This document shows, piece after piece, positions 1-8,026 of a stretch of 64,000 nucleotides of DNA (positions are counted from its first letter, which is position 1; every line of letters begins with the position of its first letter). A model generated the notes under the pieces. That model had not been told where the DNA came from and did no database searches. It worked only from the letters and a program-made list of their open reading frames with translations. The translations under genes were made by a program, and so were the position numbers. Source of the DNA: Daejeonella rubra (GTDB lineage: Bacteria; Bacteroidota; Bacteroidia; Sphingobacteriales; Sphingobacteriaceae); the NCBI RefSeq assembly GCF_900103545.1, contig NZ_FNHH01000010.1, positions 99,811-163,810 of the forward strand. The letters run 5' to 3'.

Positions 1-415
1 TTCCTTGGGTCAAAAGTTAGTTGCTTATACCAATAACCAACCTGATAAAAAATATGCAGGAGAGATCAGTCTGATCAGCAGAGATCTTTCATCTGAAAGA
101 ACTGCAGAAGTTCATTGCCATTTTGAAAATGCAGATAAAAGTCTGGCTCCGGGCATGTATATGAATGCAGAAATTGAAGTAAAAAGCAATAAGACACTTG
201 CTATTGCAGAAGAGGCCATTGTCAATTTCGAAGGGATAGGCTACGTTTTCGTTCAAAAAACTACTAAAGAGTTTGAAATGGTTCCTGTCGAGACCGGAAC
301 AAGCGAGAACGGATTCATTGAAGTAATCAACAAAGATAAGTTCAATGGGAAACAAATAGTTATTAAAGGAGCTTATACCCTTTTAATGGCCTTGAAAAAC
401 AAATCAGAGGAGTAA
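1..415 (+). CDS. RND efflux periplasmic adaptor (membrane fusion protein), C-terminal part, cut by window edge
   Basis: The reading frame is open from base 2 to the stop at 413-415 and lacks its 5' end, so no start is assigned. The visible roughly 138 residues fit the beta-barrel and membrane-proximal region of HlyD/CusB-type adaptors: a stretch around 'LAPGMYMNAEIEV' followed by 'LAIAEEAIVNFEGIGYVFV', the usual 'pGM.v.aei....a.aiPe.Avv...g..yVfv' pattern of RND adaptors. Such proteins link an inner-membrane pump to an outer-membrane channel; the pump gene would be expected nearby, but the gene ends here with only a hairpin before the convergent minus-strand genes. It is unrelated in orientation to the rest of the window. 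Substrate cannot be told from this fragment. Confidence 0.8.
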   Translation, partial: SLGQKLVAYTNNQPDKKYAGEISLISRDLSSERTAEVHCHFENADKSLAPGMYMNAEIEVKSNKTLAIAEEAIVNFEGIGYVFVQKTTKEFEMVPVETGTSENGFIEVINKDKFNGKQIVIKGAYTLLMALKNKSEE

Positions 416-564
416 ATTAACCAATTGGATCACTTCATTTACTTTTGCAAAGGAACTTTTGATCAAGCTTAATGTTCCCACAAAGTCATTGTGATTTACA
501 AAAGAAACAATAACAACGATAAGAGGTACTGGAACATGATTCAAAATTTAGGATAAAGTATAAT

Positions 565-601
565 AGCAGGGTATTCAGGTAAAATCCTGAAATACCCTGC
601 T
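565..601. terminator. Hairpin between convergent genes (likely bidirectional terminator)
   Basis: The arms AGCAGGGTATTCAGG and CCTGAAATACCCTGCT pair over about 15 bp with one bulged base and a 6-nt loop. It lies between the end of the adaptor gene (plus) and the end of the RidA-like gene (minus, stop at 613). The T-rich tail is weak on both sides (TATTTATT on plus), so it may act on both converging transcripts. Confidence 0.6.
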
Positions 602-612
602 ATTTATTAATG

Positions 613-1005
613 TTATTTAGAAAGCACTGCAATTGCATCAAGTTCTATCTTGATACCAAAACCTAATCCTGATTGAACAGTGATACGGGCCGGACGAACT
701 CCGGTGAAAAACTCAGAATAAACCTTATTGTATCTGTCCCAGTCTTTAATATCAGCAAGGTGTACAGAACATTTCACGATATCGTCTAAAGTACCGCCTG
801 CAGCCTCAATAAGGCATTTAATGTTGTGCAGAGTTTGAAGAGTCTCCTCCTCTATAGTTCCCCGAACAAAAGTGCCGGTGGCAAAATCTACTGGTCCCTG
901 TCCGCTCAAGTAAACAGTACCATCAACTTCAATTGCATCAGAATATGCACCTATTACAAAATCCTTGTCCTTTTGTTCAGGATGAAAAATGTGTCTCTTG
1001 GCCAT
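613..1005 (-). CDS. RidA/YjgF/YER057c/UK114 family protein (enamine/imine deaminase-like)
   Basis: The 130-residue protein has the normal RidA length and no signal peptide, so it is cytoplasmic. It shows 'VDGTVYLSGQGPVD' near residues 27-40 and, at residues 104-124, 'RPARITVQ...KIELDAIAV', with Arg107 at the position of the conserved Arg that binds the substrate carboxylate in active RidA proteins and Glu121 following. RidA proteins hydrolyse reactive enamine/imine intermediates released by PLP enzymes to ketoacids and ammonia. It lies 54 bp downstream of an SDR gene on the same strand, and a PLP enzyme and a second RidA-like gene lie in the same block. The exact substrate is not predictable. 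Confidence 0.88.
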   Translation of the reverse strand: MAKRHIFHPEQKDKDFVIGAYSDAIEVDGTVYLSGQGPVDFATGTFVRGTIEEETLQTLHNIKCLIEAAGGTLDDIVKCSVHLADIKDWDRYNKVYSEFFTGVRPARITVQSGLGFGIKIELDAIAVLSK

Positions 1006-1059
1006 TTTTATTTGTTTTTTATTTAAAATATAGTTAATTAATTTTCTTCATGGTTAATA

Positions 1060-1806
1060 TCAATAAGTTGCTCTTCCACCTGAAAGATCAAAAGTGAAAG
1101 CTGTAGAAAAACTAGCCTCAGGAGATACAATAAATGCTGCGGTATTGGCTGCCTCTTCCAATGAGCCACAGCGTTTCATTGGAATTTTATCAGTCATGTA
1201 TTTAACCTGCTGTTCAGGCAAAGCTTCCACCATTGCTGTTCTGATAACTGCAGGAGCTAATGCATTAACAGTAATTCCATTCTCTGCATATTCTTTACCC
1301 TGAACCTTGGTCATACCGATAACCGCTGCTTTAGAAGCTGAATAAGCAAGCATACCGGCATTTCCTTCTTTACCGGAAATAGATGCAATATGCAGCACTC
1401 GTCCATAATGGTTTTTAAGCATGAATGGAATTGCATATTTGGAGGTATAAAATGATCCCATAAAATTCACATCAAATACAAAGCGCATATTATCGGCTTC
1501 GACCTCATGGCTCAAAATATTCGTTTTTCCGGCTATTCCGGCACAATTAACCAGTATATCCACACGGCCAAATTGTTCATTTACTTTATTTATTGCCGAT
1601 TCTACATCTGCTTCAATAGTAATATCTAAAGGATAGATCTCTGAATCAGACGTTAACTGACTTTGGGTTTTTTCCAATCCGCTTTTATCCCTGTCAAACA
1701 AGGCTAGTTTAACACCTTTGCCCGATAAATTCAAGGCAATGGCCTGACCTAAACCGGAGGCTGCTCCGGTTATAATTCCAATCTGATCTTTAAATTCAAT
1801 TTTCAT
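1060..1806 (-). CDS. SDR family NAD(P)-dependent oxidoreductase
   Basis: This is a classical 248-residue short-chain dehydrogenase. Cofactor motif TGAASGLG is at residues 13-20, NCAG at 87-90, catalytic Ser at 142/144 and the YSASK pair with Tyr155 and Lys159. It ends in 'FTFDLSGGRATY', a normal SDR C-terminus. SDRs of this FabG/sugar-dehydrogenase type oxidise sugars, sugar acids or hydroxyacids. It is followed by the RidA gene and preceded by a decayed MFS transporter, so it was probably part of a uptake-plus-catabolism operon for a small acid or sugar. Substrate is unknown; a fatty acid synthesis role is less likely in this context. Confidence 0.88.
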   Translation of the reverse strand: MKIEFKDQIGIITGAASGLGQAIALNLSGKGVKLALFDRDKSGLEKTQSQLTSDSEIYPLDITIEADVESAINKVNEQFGRVDILVNCAGIAGKTNILSHEVEADNMRFVFDVNFMGSFYTSKYAIPFMLKNHYGRVLHIASISGKEGNAGMLAYSASKAAVIGMTKVQGKEYAENGITVNALAPAVIRTAMVEALPEQQVKYMTDKIPMKRCGSLEEAANTAAFIVSPEASFSTAFTFDLSGGRATY

Positions 1807-1883
1807 TAATGACTATTCTAAATCTTCTTTTATTAATAATTTAATTCGATCAATTCATTCAGGATTAAAGTATCTTATTTTCT

Positions 1884-2400
1884 TCACAGCAATTGAATGA
1901 TCGTATATGTTACCAGAAACGTTAAACCACAAATAATGAACAATAGACTATAACCTCCAACTAAATTCCCTGCAGCTTTATAGCTATCCAATATATACCC
2001 TACAAGGAGGGGAAATATCATCCCTCCTATTGCACCGGACATTGCTCAGATTCCAGTAAAGGAACTGAAGCCTGCCTTGGAAACAGGTCAACAACCAAAG
2101 TAATAATATTTGTGCTCCATACCTTATGTACTGCAAGGGTAAAACTAAGTTTACCCCCAACCATACGGGCAGAAGTTACAAACTGAGCGGAAATTACGGT
2201 TAATTCCATAATAGCAAAAATAAAAGAGAAGTTTTTCTTGCCTTCAAAGATGACCAGCCCCTTTATAACAGCCATTATGAAAAATAGCTTCCGAAACACT
2301 TACTGCCATGGTCATAGCAAAGATGATCATCAACTCAGAACTTAAATCAGACATATTATCCCAAAGTTTGAGACAAAATACGAAGGCAAACATTAAAGGA
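1884..2400 (-). pseudogene. Decayed MFS transporter (ACS/hexuronate ExuT-like), C-terminal remnant
   Basis: No intact frame is present, but minus-strand translation gives transporter-like pieces in shifting frames. The C-terminus reads 'SGAIGGMIFPLLVGYILDSY' and continues through a hydrophobic helix to a stop at 1884-1886. Before it, 'WSTNIITLVVDLFP' occurs, matching the 'WStNlftlv.DmFP' motif ahead of the penultimate helices in anion:cation symporter family MFS proteins such as ExuT. The two pieces are separated by a frameshift and an in-frame stop ('FTGI*AMSGAIGG'). Farther upstream the frame breaks again and the N-terminal half is absent. It lies between the SDR gene and the DUF59-fusion gene, so the block has lost a transporter. 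Confidence 0.8.
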
Positions 2401-2417
2401 AATCACAGCATACATGA

Positions 2418-4445
2418 TCACAATCCAAGCTTCCGTCTTCCATCATCGGTAAGCAAATTGGAACTCCATTCTGGATGCCATGTTTGCTCCATTACCACCT
2501 TTCTGACGCCTGGAACTTCATACAATGCTTCTAGTATTGTTTTTGAAACTGTTGCATGGACAACATTGGAACCATGGGTAAAATAGGTCCCCAGAGGACG
2601 ACCGCGATGAGGCATCGCCATTAGTATTTTCACTGTTCCACCGCGAACAGAAATATCATAGATCAAGCCAAGATCTACCACACTAATATCTGCTTTGTAT
2701 AACTGAGGGTCTTTAACATCTCCCAGAGCTTTCCATAATAAGGCTTTTGAAATCGGACTGTCCTGAGCCTCTCCTGAGCGGGCTAAACGACGTGTACTAT
2801 CTTTGACGATTACATTTTTCTGTAATTCAGCTCCTGAAGCCGCTAATGGATTCAACAGTTCTTTCCTTAAACTTTCGATCTGAGCTGGTCCGTCCTGAGC
2901 AGTAAATGGAATGGTTACATAGGCGTTTTTCTGATGAAGCACAGCTCCTTTCGGGATGATTTTTATATCCTTCGGAACAGGATAGCGGCTCCAGATCTGC
3001 CCATGCCATTTATAATATAAATTGGGTGATCCGTTATGGCTTAATTCTGGCAGACCTTCAGCATAATGCTCCAGAAACAAACCGAAAAATGAATCTTTGG
3101 TATCTTTATTGAAAAAACCTATTCCCCAAAGTTTTTCAGCAGATTCTTTAGGAACCTCGCCCATTTTCAATTTTTCATCGGGTCCCATCCATAACATTTC
3201 ATTGAATGACTGGCCGGTAATTACCCATTCATCATCTCTCAATGCAGCAGGAGCAAATTGCTTAACGGCAGTCATATGTCCGAACTTATGGAAGTAAGGC
3301 AAACCCGCATAAAAGCGGTATTCAATATCCATATTCATTCTTGCCGGAGAAAACAAGGGGTGAACAGGGGAATATGGGAAACCCCAGCGGCGAATGATCG
3401 TGCAAATGGGCCCTCTTACTACCTCATAATCAGGGCATTCACCCCACAGAGAAATTCGCATTTTTTGTACCCCCTCTTCAGAAACATAATCATGTGCCCA
3501 ATCAATTCCGGCAGGTTCACCGTGACCCTGGCCTCCTGAGTAGATCTCCAGACCATGTTCGCGCTTAAGAATAAGGCGGGCTAATTGTCCAGTTTGTTTG
3601 GAGAGATAAGCCGTGAAATATTCATTTTCAATATCAAGTCCATATCCTTCTCCAGTAACTTTGAGATCAGATTGATAATTTGGCAATTCCGCATCAAGAT
3701 TACCATAAAAAATAAGGTAGCTTTTCTTTTCTTTTCCCTTATTATCGGCCAGAAAAAGAAGTTTACAGATCTTTTCTGAGCCTCTGCGAATCTCTGAAAA
3801 CACCTGAGAGATCACTTCAGTCAATACACCATCAATTATTTCAGCTACGCGGATCTCACGTGCCAGAGAGGCCGTTTGTGATGATTGAAAACTAAGTAAG
3901 ACCTCTACAGGCTCTGCTTTACGCTGAATTCCAACTTTTTCTTCAAGGCTTACTACTTTATAATATTTCCAGCCATTGGCCCAGGTTTTCAAGGCTGGAT
4001 GTAGCGATGCCACAGTTCCAAACTGATTTGCTCCAATGAGCGGCATACCAAAATTTTCTTCCTCTGCCTGCGCCTGGATCTGTGAAATGCGAATTGAATC
4101 AGTTATTGCTCTTGCTGTCCTGAAGTCTTTCTTTGCCCAGGCTTCCTGAAGTAATTTAATTTTGTCATCGAATCCGTCTGTTTGACTGGTAGTTTTATCA
4201 GAAATTGGAATAGATTCATTTATAAAATTCTTCAATGCAATTTGGCCTTCAGCCTTTGAACTAACTGGCAATGTCAAACCTGCAAAACCAAGGAGGCCCA
4301 TCCCTAAAAACTTACGGCGCTTGATCGGATCTAAGATCTTCAGATCACCATCATTTACTGCCTTATTGGCCACTATTTCTTCATTCAATTCAGTACCATT
4401 TTCATGCATTTTTAATGCAGGATTTGTTAGATCAGATTTCTTCAT
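2418..4445 (-). CDS. Tat-exported large protein with C-terminal MIP18/DUF59-like domain
   Basis: This 675-residue protein has a twin-arginine leader at residues 42-60 (KRRKFLGMGLLGFAGL), after an unusually long 40-residue N-terminus. The middle part (about 130-560) is rich in Trp, Tyr and Gly ('GGQGHGEPAGIDWAHDY') and looks like a secreted beta-rich domain that I do not recognise. The last 100 residues form a MIP18/PaaD-like domain: 'DISVVDLGLIYDISV', then 'YEVPGVRKVVMEQTWHPEW' and 'GRRKLGL' at the end. In typical family members a cysteine follows the second strand (GCP); here the sequence is 'MPHRGRPLG', without Cys. MIP18 domains normally act in cytoplasmic Fe-S assembly, so export is odd. 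It stands alone between a decayed MFS gene and a decayed remnant of its own paralog. Function unknown. Confidence 0.72.
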   Translation of the reverse strand: MKKSDLTNPALKMHENGTELNEEIVANKAVNDGDLKILDPIKRRKFLGMGLLGFAGLTLPVSSKAEGQIALKNFINESIPISDKTTSQTDGFDDKIKLLQEAWAKKDFRTARAITDSIRISQIQAQAEEENFGMPLIGANQFGTVASLHPALKTWANGWKYYKVVSLEEKVGIQRKAEPVEVLLSFQSSQTASLAREIRVAEIIDGVLTEVISQVFSEIRRGSEKICKLLFLADNKGKEKKSYLIFYGNLDAELPNYQSDLKVTGEGYGLDIENEYFTAYLSKQTGQLARLILKREHGLEIYSGGQGHGEPAGIDWAHDYVSEEGVQKMRISLWGECPDYEVVRGPICTIIRRWGFPYSPVHPLFSPARMNMDIEYRFYAGLPYFHKFGHMTAVKQFAPAALRDDEWVITGQSFNEMLWMGPDEKLKMGEVPKESAEKLWGIGFFNKDTKDSFFGLFLEHYAEGLPELSHNGSPNLYYKWHGQIWSRYPVPKDIKIIPKGAVLHQKNAYVTIPFTAQDGPAQIESLRKELLNPLAASGAELQKNVIVKDSTRRLARSGEAQDSPISKALLWKALGDVKDPQLYKADISVVDLGLIYDISVRGGTVKILMAMPHRGRPLGTYFTHGSNVVHATVSKTILEALYEVPGVRKVVMEQTWHPEWSSNLLTDDGRRKLGL

Positions 4446-4516
4446 TTAATAAATTTCATTTCAAGTAAAAAGATAAGATTATCCTGATAATGAACCTAAT
4501 AAATATTAAAAATCAA

Positions 4517-4622
4517 TTAAATTCCCGATTTTTTACGGCATTCATCAGACATAAAATTGGAATTCCATTCAGGGTACCAGGTTTGTTCAACAAGAAATTT
4601 CGAACATCCGGGATTTCAGGCT
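4517..4622 (-). pseudogene. Remnant of a second DUF59-fusion gene (C-terminal tail only)
   Basis: Minus-strand translation from the stop at 4517-4519 reads back as 'VEQTWYPEWNSNFMSDECRK' then 'KSGI', closely matching the last residues of the intact 675-residue protein ('MEQTWHPEWSSNLLTDDGRR' then 'KLGL'). A one-base frameshift upstream restores 'EIPDVRNFL', matching 'EVPGVRKVV'. Nothing earlier is recognisable. It lies about 70 bp upstream of the start of the intact paralog, so the locus once held a tandem pair and one copy was deleted almost entirely. Confidence 0.85.
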
Positions 4623-4650
4623 AAAATTCCAAAATTTTTAATTTTTCAAT

Positions 4651-4689
4651 AAAAAACCACCATAGACATTCCGACGAATGTCTATGGTG
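4651..4689 (-). terminator. Rho-independent terminator after the RES-domain gene
   Basis: The arms CACCATAGACATTC (4658-4671) and GAATGTCTATGGTG (4676-4689) form a perfect 14-bp stem with a 4-nt loop; on the minus strand the stem is followed by one G and six T. It lies about 90 bp past the stop of the RES-domain gene (4777) and separates that gene from the DUF59 block. Confidence 0.88.
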
Positions 4690-4776
4690 CGGAAATGCCA
4701 CAGAATTTATGCCTTTACAAAAAATAATTCAAGAATAAATAAAAGGATATGATAATCGAATGGGTTTTATTGTTCA

Positions 4777-5775
4777 CTATCTAACCACTGGTGGTTGGGG
4801 ATCATGGATAAATACTTCTGGTTTATCCACCGCCTGTATTGAATTGTGTTTAGGGTCAAATAACACAATATTAGAATCGCTATACTTACTGGAATTATAC
4901 CTTATTCCACTATATTGAGCCTTTTTAGCGCAGTCTGCAACAAAATTAGTAAGTAAATAACCGGGCTTCCAGGTTGAATTATCCTTTGACATCCTCCGTT
5001 CGAGCACATTATTATTAAGCAGTGCAGTAAATAATACACTTTCAAAATTCAAAAATCCTCCCCAATCAATTTTAAGGTCAAGAATATTTGTAATCCTATC
5101 AATATGATATTTTTGAACCCAAATTAAAGCTGGCTGATGATAGTCATCCAATATCTCTGCAACTGAGCAATCACGGCTTTCAGACACATAAAGCACGCTT
5201 TGACCGGGATGATTATACCTCCCAATTCTTGCTATTCCAACGTCTGGCGCACCAAGATCAACACTATTAAAAACCTTTGCATCTCCAACAATTCTACTTC
5301 TGAAACAATCAAATTTCTCTAAAACACATGTTGGCAAGGTCTGGCTTTCAATTTCCTTTTGAATTTTTCTAGCAAGGGGATTATCCAAAACCAATGAAGG
5401 GTAAAATTTAATGTATTCCTGAAGATCAATAATCTTCCTTTTGAATTTTCTGTCAGCCTCAACTAATTTGATATGAATTTGATTGTCTTTTTCATCTTCT
5501 GTTCCTATGTAAGAATGCAGATCGAAGTCATGATTCCCACAACTTTTACAAACCAGGTTGGCAGCAATGTCAGCATGGTAAATTTGAGGAATTTTATATG
5601 CATTAAATAAATCAACCAGTTCGCGTTTTTGACCATATAGCCAAATAACCTCACTTTTATCATAAGGCTGATCATAAGAACAATACCTTACGAGATCTTT
5701 TACCTTTTGAAAGTGATTTTTGGCATGTCCAAAAAGCTTGGGTTTGATGAATTGATGCATTGGTACTTTTTGCAA
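4777..5775 (-). CDS. RES-domain protein (possible NAD-degrading enzyme), orphan
   Basis: The 332-residue cytoplasmic protein has a RES domain in its C-terminal half: 'IARIGRYNHPGQSVLYVSES' followed by 'VAEI' supplies the family's Arg, Tyr and Glu, and near the end 'GIRYNSSKYSDSNIVLFDP' supplies the Ser and the typical last strand. RES toxins (ParT, MbcT, Xre-RES systems) degrade or use NAD+. The N-terminal part of about 170 residues holds a CxxC pair ('CKSCGNHDFD') suggestive of a small zinc-binding or HEPN/RES-N-type region. No DUF2384/Xre antitoxin gene adjoins it, and it has its own strong terminator, so it looks inserted into the catabolic block. A second ATG six codons in (MHQFIK) is also possible as start. 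Confidence 0.75.
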   Translation of the reverse strand: MQKVPMHQFIKPKLFGHAKNHFQKVKDLVRYCSYDQPYDKSEVIWLYGQKRELVDLFNAYKIPQIYHADIAANLVCKSCGNHDFDLHSYIGTEDEKDNQIHIKLVEADRKFKRKIIDLQEYIKFYPSLVLDNPLARKIQKEIESQTLPTCVLEKFDCFRSRIVGDAKVFNSVDLGAPDVGIARIGRYNHPGQSVLYVSESRDCSVAEILDDYHQPALIWVQKYHIDRITNILDLKIDWGGFLNFESVLFTALLNNNVLERRMSKDNSTWKPGYLLTNFVADCAKKAQYSGIRYNSSKYSDSNIVLFDPKHNSIQAVDKPEVFIHDPQPPVVR

Positions 5776-5934
5776 ACAAGATAAATACTTATGTGTAATA
5801 AGTAACTATTAATCTTCACAAAAGATTAACCTAAATACTTTAATAAACCACTTGTTCCATTAAAAATTCATTAAATTTCTATATTATACTTAAAGTACCC
5901 AAAGTAAGATTGTAAGATTAATAAATAATAAACA

Positions 5935-6411
5935 TTACAGGGATTCCAGTTCAAAGATTACTTCAATCTCAACAGGCTTATTATTAGGTAAAGAGTTGAA
6001 ACCTACAGCACTTCTAACACCAATCCCATTTTCAGTTCCCCAAACCTTGGCAAAAAGTTCACTGCAGCCATTTATTACATAGGGATGTTTTTCAAAATCC
6101 GGAGTACAATTCACCATACCCAAAGTTTTAATTACACGTTTAACTTTGTTAAACGTTCCCATATTTGCTTTAATTGTGGATAAAATATTAAGGCCCACTT
6201 GTTGAGCTGCCAACTTGCCTTCATCAATATCCAAATCCTGACCAAGTTTTCCCTTGGTTAGGGTTCCATCATTCTGAATTGGTCCATGGCCAGAAACATA
6301 CAAAAATTGTCCAACGATAAGGAATGTTATATAAACACCAATAGGTTGTGGAGTTGGAGGCAAACTCATTCCAGTTTGAGCAAAATTTTCATCTGGAGTT
6401 AAATTATTCAT
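5935..6411 (-). CDS. RidA-like protein, longer YjgF subgroup
   Basis: The 158-residue protein lacks a signal peptide and belongs to the longer YjgF/chorismate-mutase-like RidA subgroup. It contains 'GQFLYVSGHGPIQNDG' at residues 34-49 and a C-terminal 'GVRSAVGFNSLPNNKPVEIE', with Arg133 at the carboxylate-binding position and Glu148 after it. It differs strongly from the 130-residue RidA-like protein at 613-1005, so the two are not a recent duplication. It lies 72 bp downstream of a DctA-like transporter on the same strand. A role in hydrolysing an enamine produced by the nearby PLP enzyme is an inference from context. Confidence 0.85.
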   Translation of the reverse strand: MNNLTPDENFAQTGMSLPPTPQPIGVYITFLIVGQFLYVSGHGPIQNDGTLTKGKLGQDLDIDEGKLAAQQVGLNILSTIKANMGTFNKVKRVIKTLGMVNCTPDFEKHPYVINGCSELFAKVWGTENGIGVRSAVGFNSLPNNKPVEIEVIFELESL

Positions 6412-6483
6412 GATTTTTTAATTTAAAAATTTAAAATTATCCTCTAATAATAATATTGTGCACGAGTCCTGAACTCACTAATG

Positions 6484-7749
6484 TTATAATAGGTCAGCCA
6501 TTTCAGGTTTTGTATTTTTGTTGAATTCTGCCTGATCAAACTCATTTTCACTTTTGGCTATTACAATGGTTGCAATGCCATTACCAATCATATTTGTGAT
6601 TGACCTTGCCTCAGACATGAACCTATCGACTCCTAACAGTATTGCAATACTTTCTACCGGAAGGATTTTCAAAGCAGCTAATGACGAGGCCAGTACTATA
6701 AATCCAGTCCCTGTTACACCTGCAACACCTTTGGAAGTAATCATTAAAACACCAATTACTGTGACCTGCTGCCCCAATGAAAGATTAACATTAAACACCT
6801 GGGATAAAAAAATCACAGCCATAGAAAGATAAATAGATGTACCGTCCTGATTAAATGAATATCCCGTTGGAATAACCAGCCCTACAACTGACTTAGAGCA
6901 GCCCAGTTTTTCCATTTTTAACATCATACTTGGAAGAACAGACTCAGAAGAAGATGTTCCAAGTACAATGACTATTTCCTGACGAATGAATTTAAGATAT
7001 TGCCATAAGCTGAATTTATACAAATAGCAAATGAGGTTCAGAACACCAAAAATAAATACAGCCATGGTCATATATACAGCAATCATCAGCTTACCCAAGG
7101 GATATAGTGTTTCAAGGCCATAAACACCTATTGTGTAAGCCATACCACCAAATGCACCGAATGGAGCCAACATCATGATTACTTTCATGATATTAAAAAA
7201 CACTTTAGACAGTTTTTCAAATGTATTTATCAGTGAAGTACCTGATGGGCCCATTCTGCTCAAACCAAAACCGAAGAGTATTGCAAAGAATAGTATTTGA
7301 AGTATATCACCCTTAGCAAAGGAGTCAAAGATATTTTTAGATACAATATGAGATAAAAACTCGCCCCAATTTATGCTCTCTGCACTCTCCTGATAAATTT
7401 TCACTTTTGAACCATCAACATTCACAGTTGAAAGATCAAAACCCTTTCCGGGTTGAAATATATTTGCAACCAATAACCCAATAATAATGGCAAGTGTTGT
7501 TACCAATTCAAAATAGATGAGTGCCTTACCTCCTACTCTTCCTACCTTTTTCATGTCACCCATTTGTGCAATTCCAAGCACAATGGTTAAAAAAACAATA
7601 GGTGCTATGATCATACTGATCATATTGATGAAGGTTTGACTAATCAATTTTGCGGTTGGGGCAAAACCAGGATAATTCAAACCAACAAGGACGCCAATAA
7701 CTATAGCCAACAATACCTGAAAAGAAAGATGGGATACTACGCGTTTCAT
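6484..7749 (-). CDS. dctA: DctA-like dicarboxylate/amino acid:cation symporter
   Basis: The 421-residue inner-membrane protein belongs to the DAACS (GltP/DctA) family. It shows the helical-hairpin serine motif 'GTSSSESVLPSMM', the substrate-site 'PTGYSFNQDGTSIYLSM' and, near the end, 'GVDRFMSEARSITNMIGNG', which resembles C4-dicarboxylate carriers (DctA) more than glutamate carriers. 'MIAPIVFLTIVLGIA' is the family's early helix. Compared with DctA of E. coli the 'SFNLDGT' motif reads SFNQDGT, a small change at the substrate site. It would import an anionic product of the periplasmic amidohydrolase/PLP enzymes encoded just upstream; this link is inference. Confidence 0.9.
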   Translation of the reverse strand: MKRVVSHLSFQVLLAIVIGVLVGLNYPGFAPTAKLISQTFINMISMIIAPIVFLTIVLGIAQMGDMKKVGRVGGKALIYFELVTTLAIIIGLLVANIFQPGKGFDLSTVNVDGSKVKIYQESAESINWGEFLSHIVSKNIFDSFAKGDILQILFFAILFGFGLSRMGPSGTSLINTFEKLSKVFFNIMKVIMMLAPFGAFGGMAYTIGVYGLETLYPLGKLMIAVYMTMAVFIFGVLNLICYLYKFSLWQYLKFIRQEIVIVLGTSSSESVLPSMMLKMEKLGCSKSVVGLVIPTGYSFNQDGTSIYLSMAVIFLSQVFNVNLSLGQQVTVIGVLMITSKGVAGVTGTGFIVLASSLAALKILPVESIAILLGVDRFMSEARSITNMIGNGIATIVIAKSENEFDQAEFNKNTKPEMADLL

Positions 7750-8026
7750 AAAGAAAAAATAGGTTTTATTTTTACCATGTTTATCAGCTTAAAAAATATG
7801 GAAAGGCTAATTATATACATGCTTAAATGAGTTAAAACTGTTTAATTGACTAATTTGATTTCATCATGTTTATTACTTAGATGTTATCGTTTTTGATGAA
7901 ATTTTTCATTTTGTAAAGAATATTTTCCAATCCAGTTGTACTTGTACTTAAGAAATGAGAATATTCAGGCATTTTTGTCTTATTCTTCAGTTTGCGGATA
8001 AGATCTCCAGGATTTATAAATGAATA

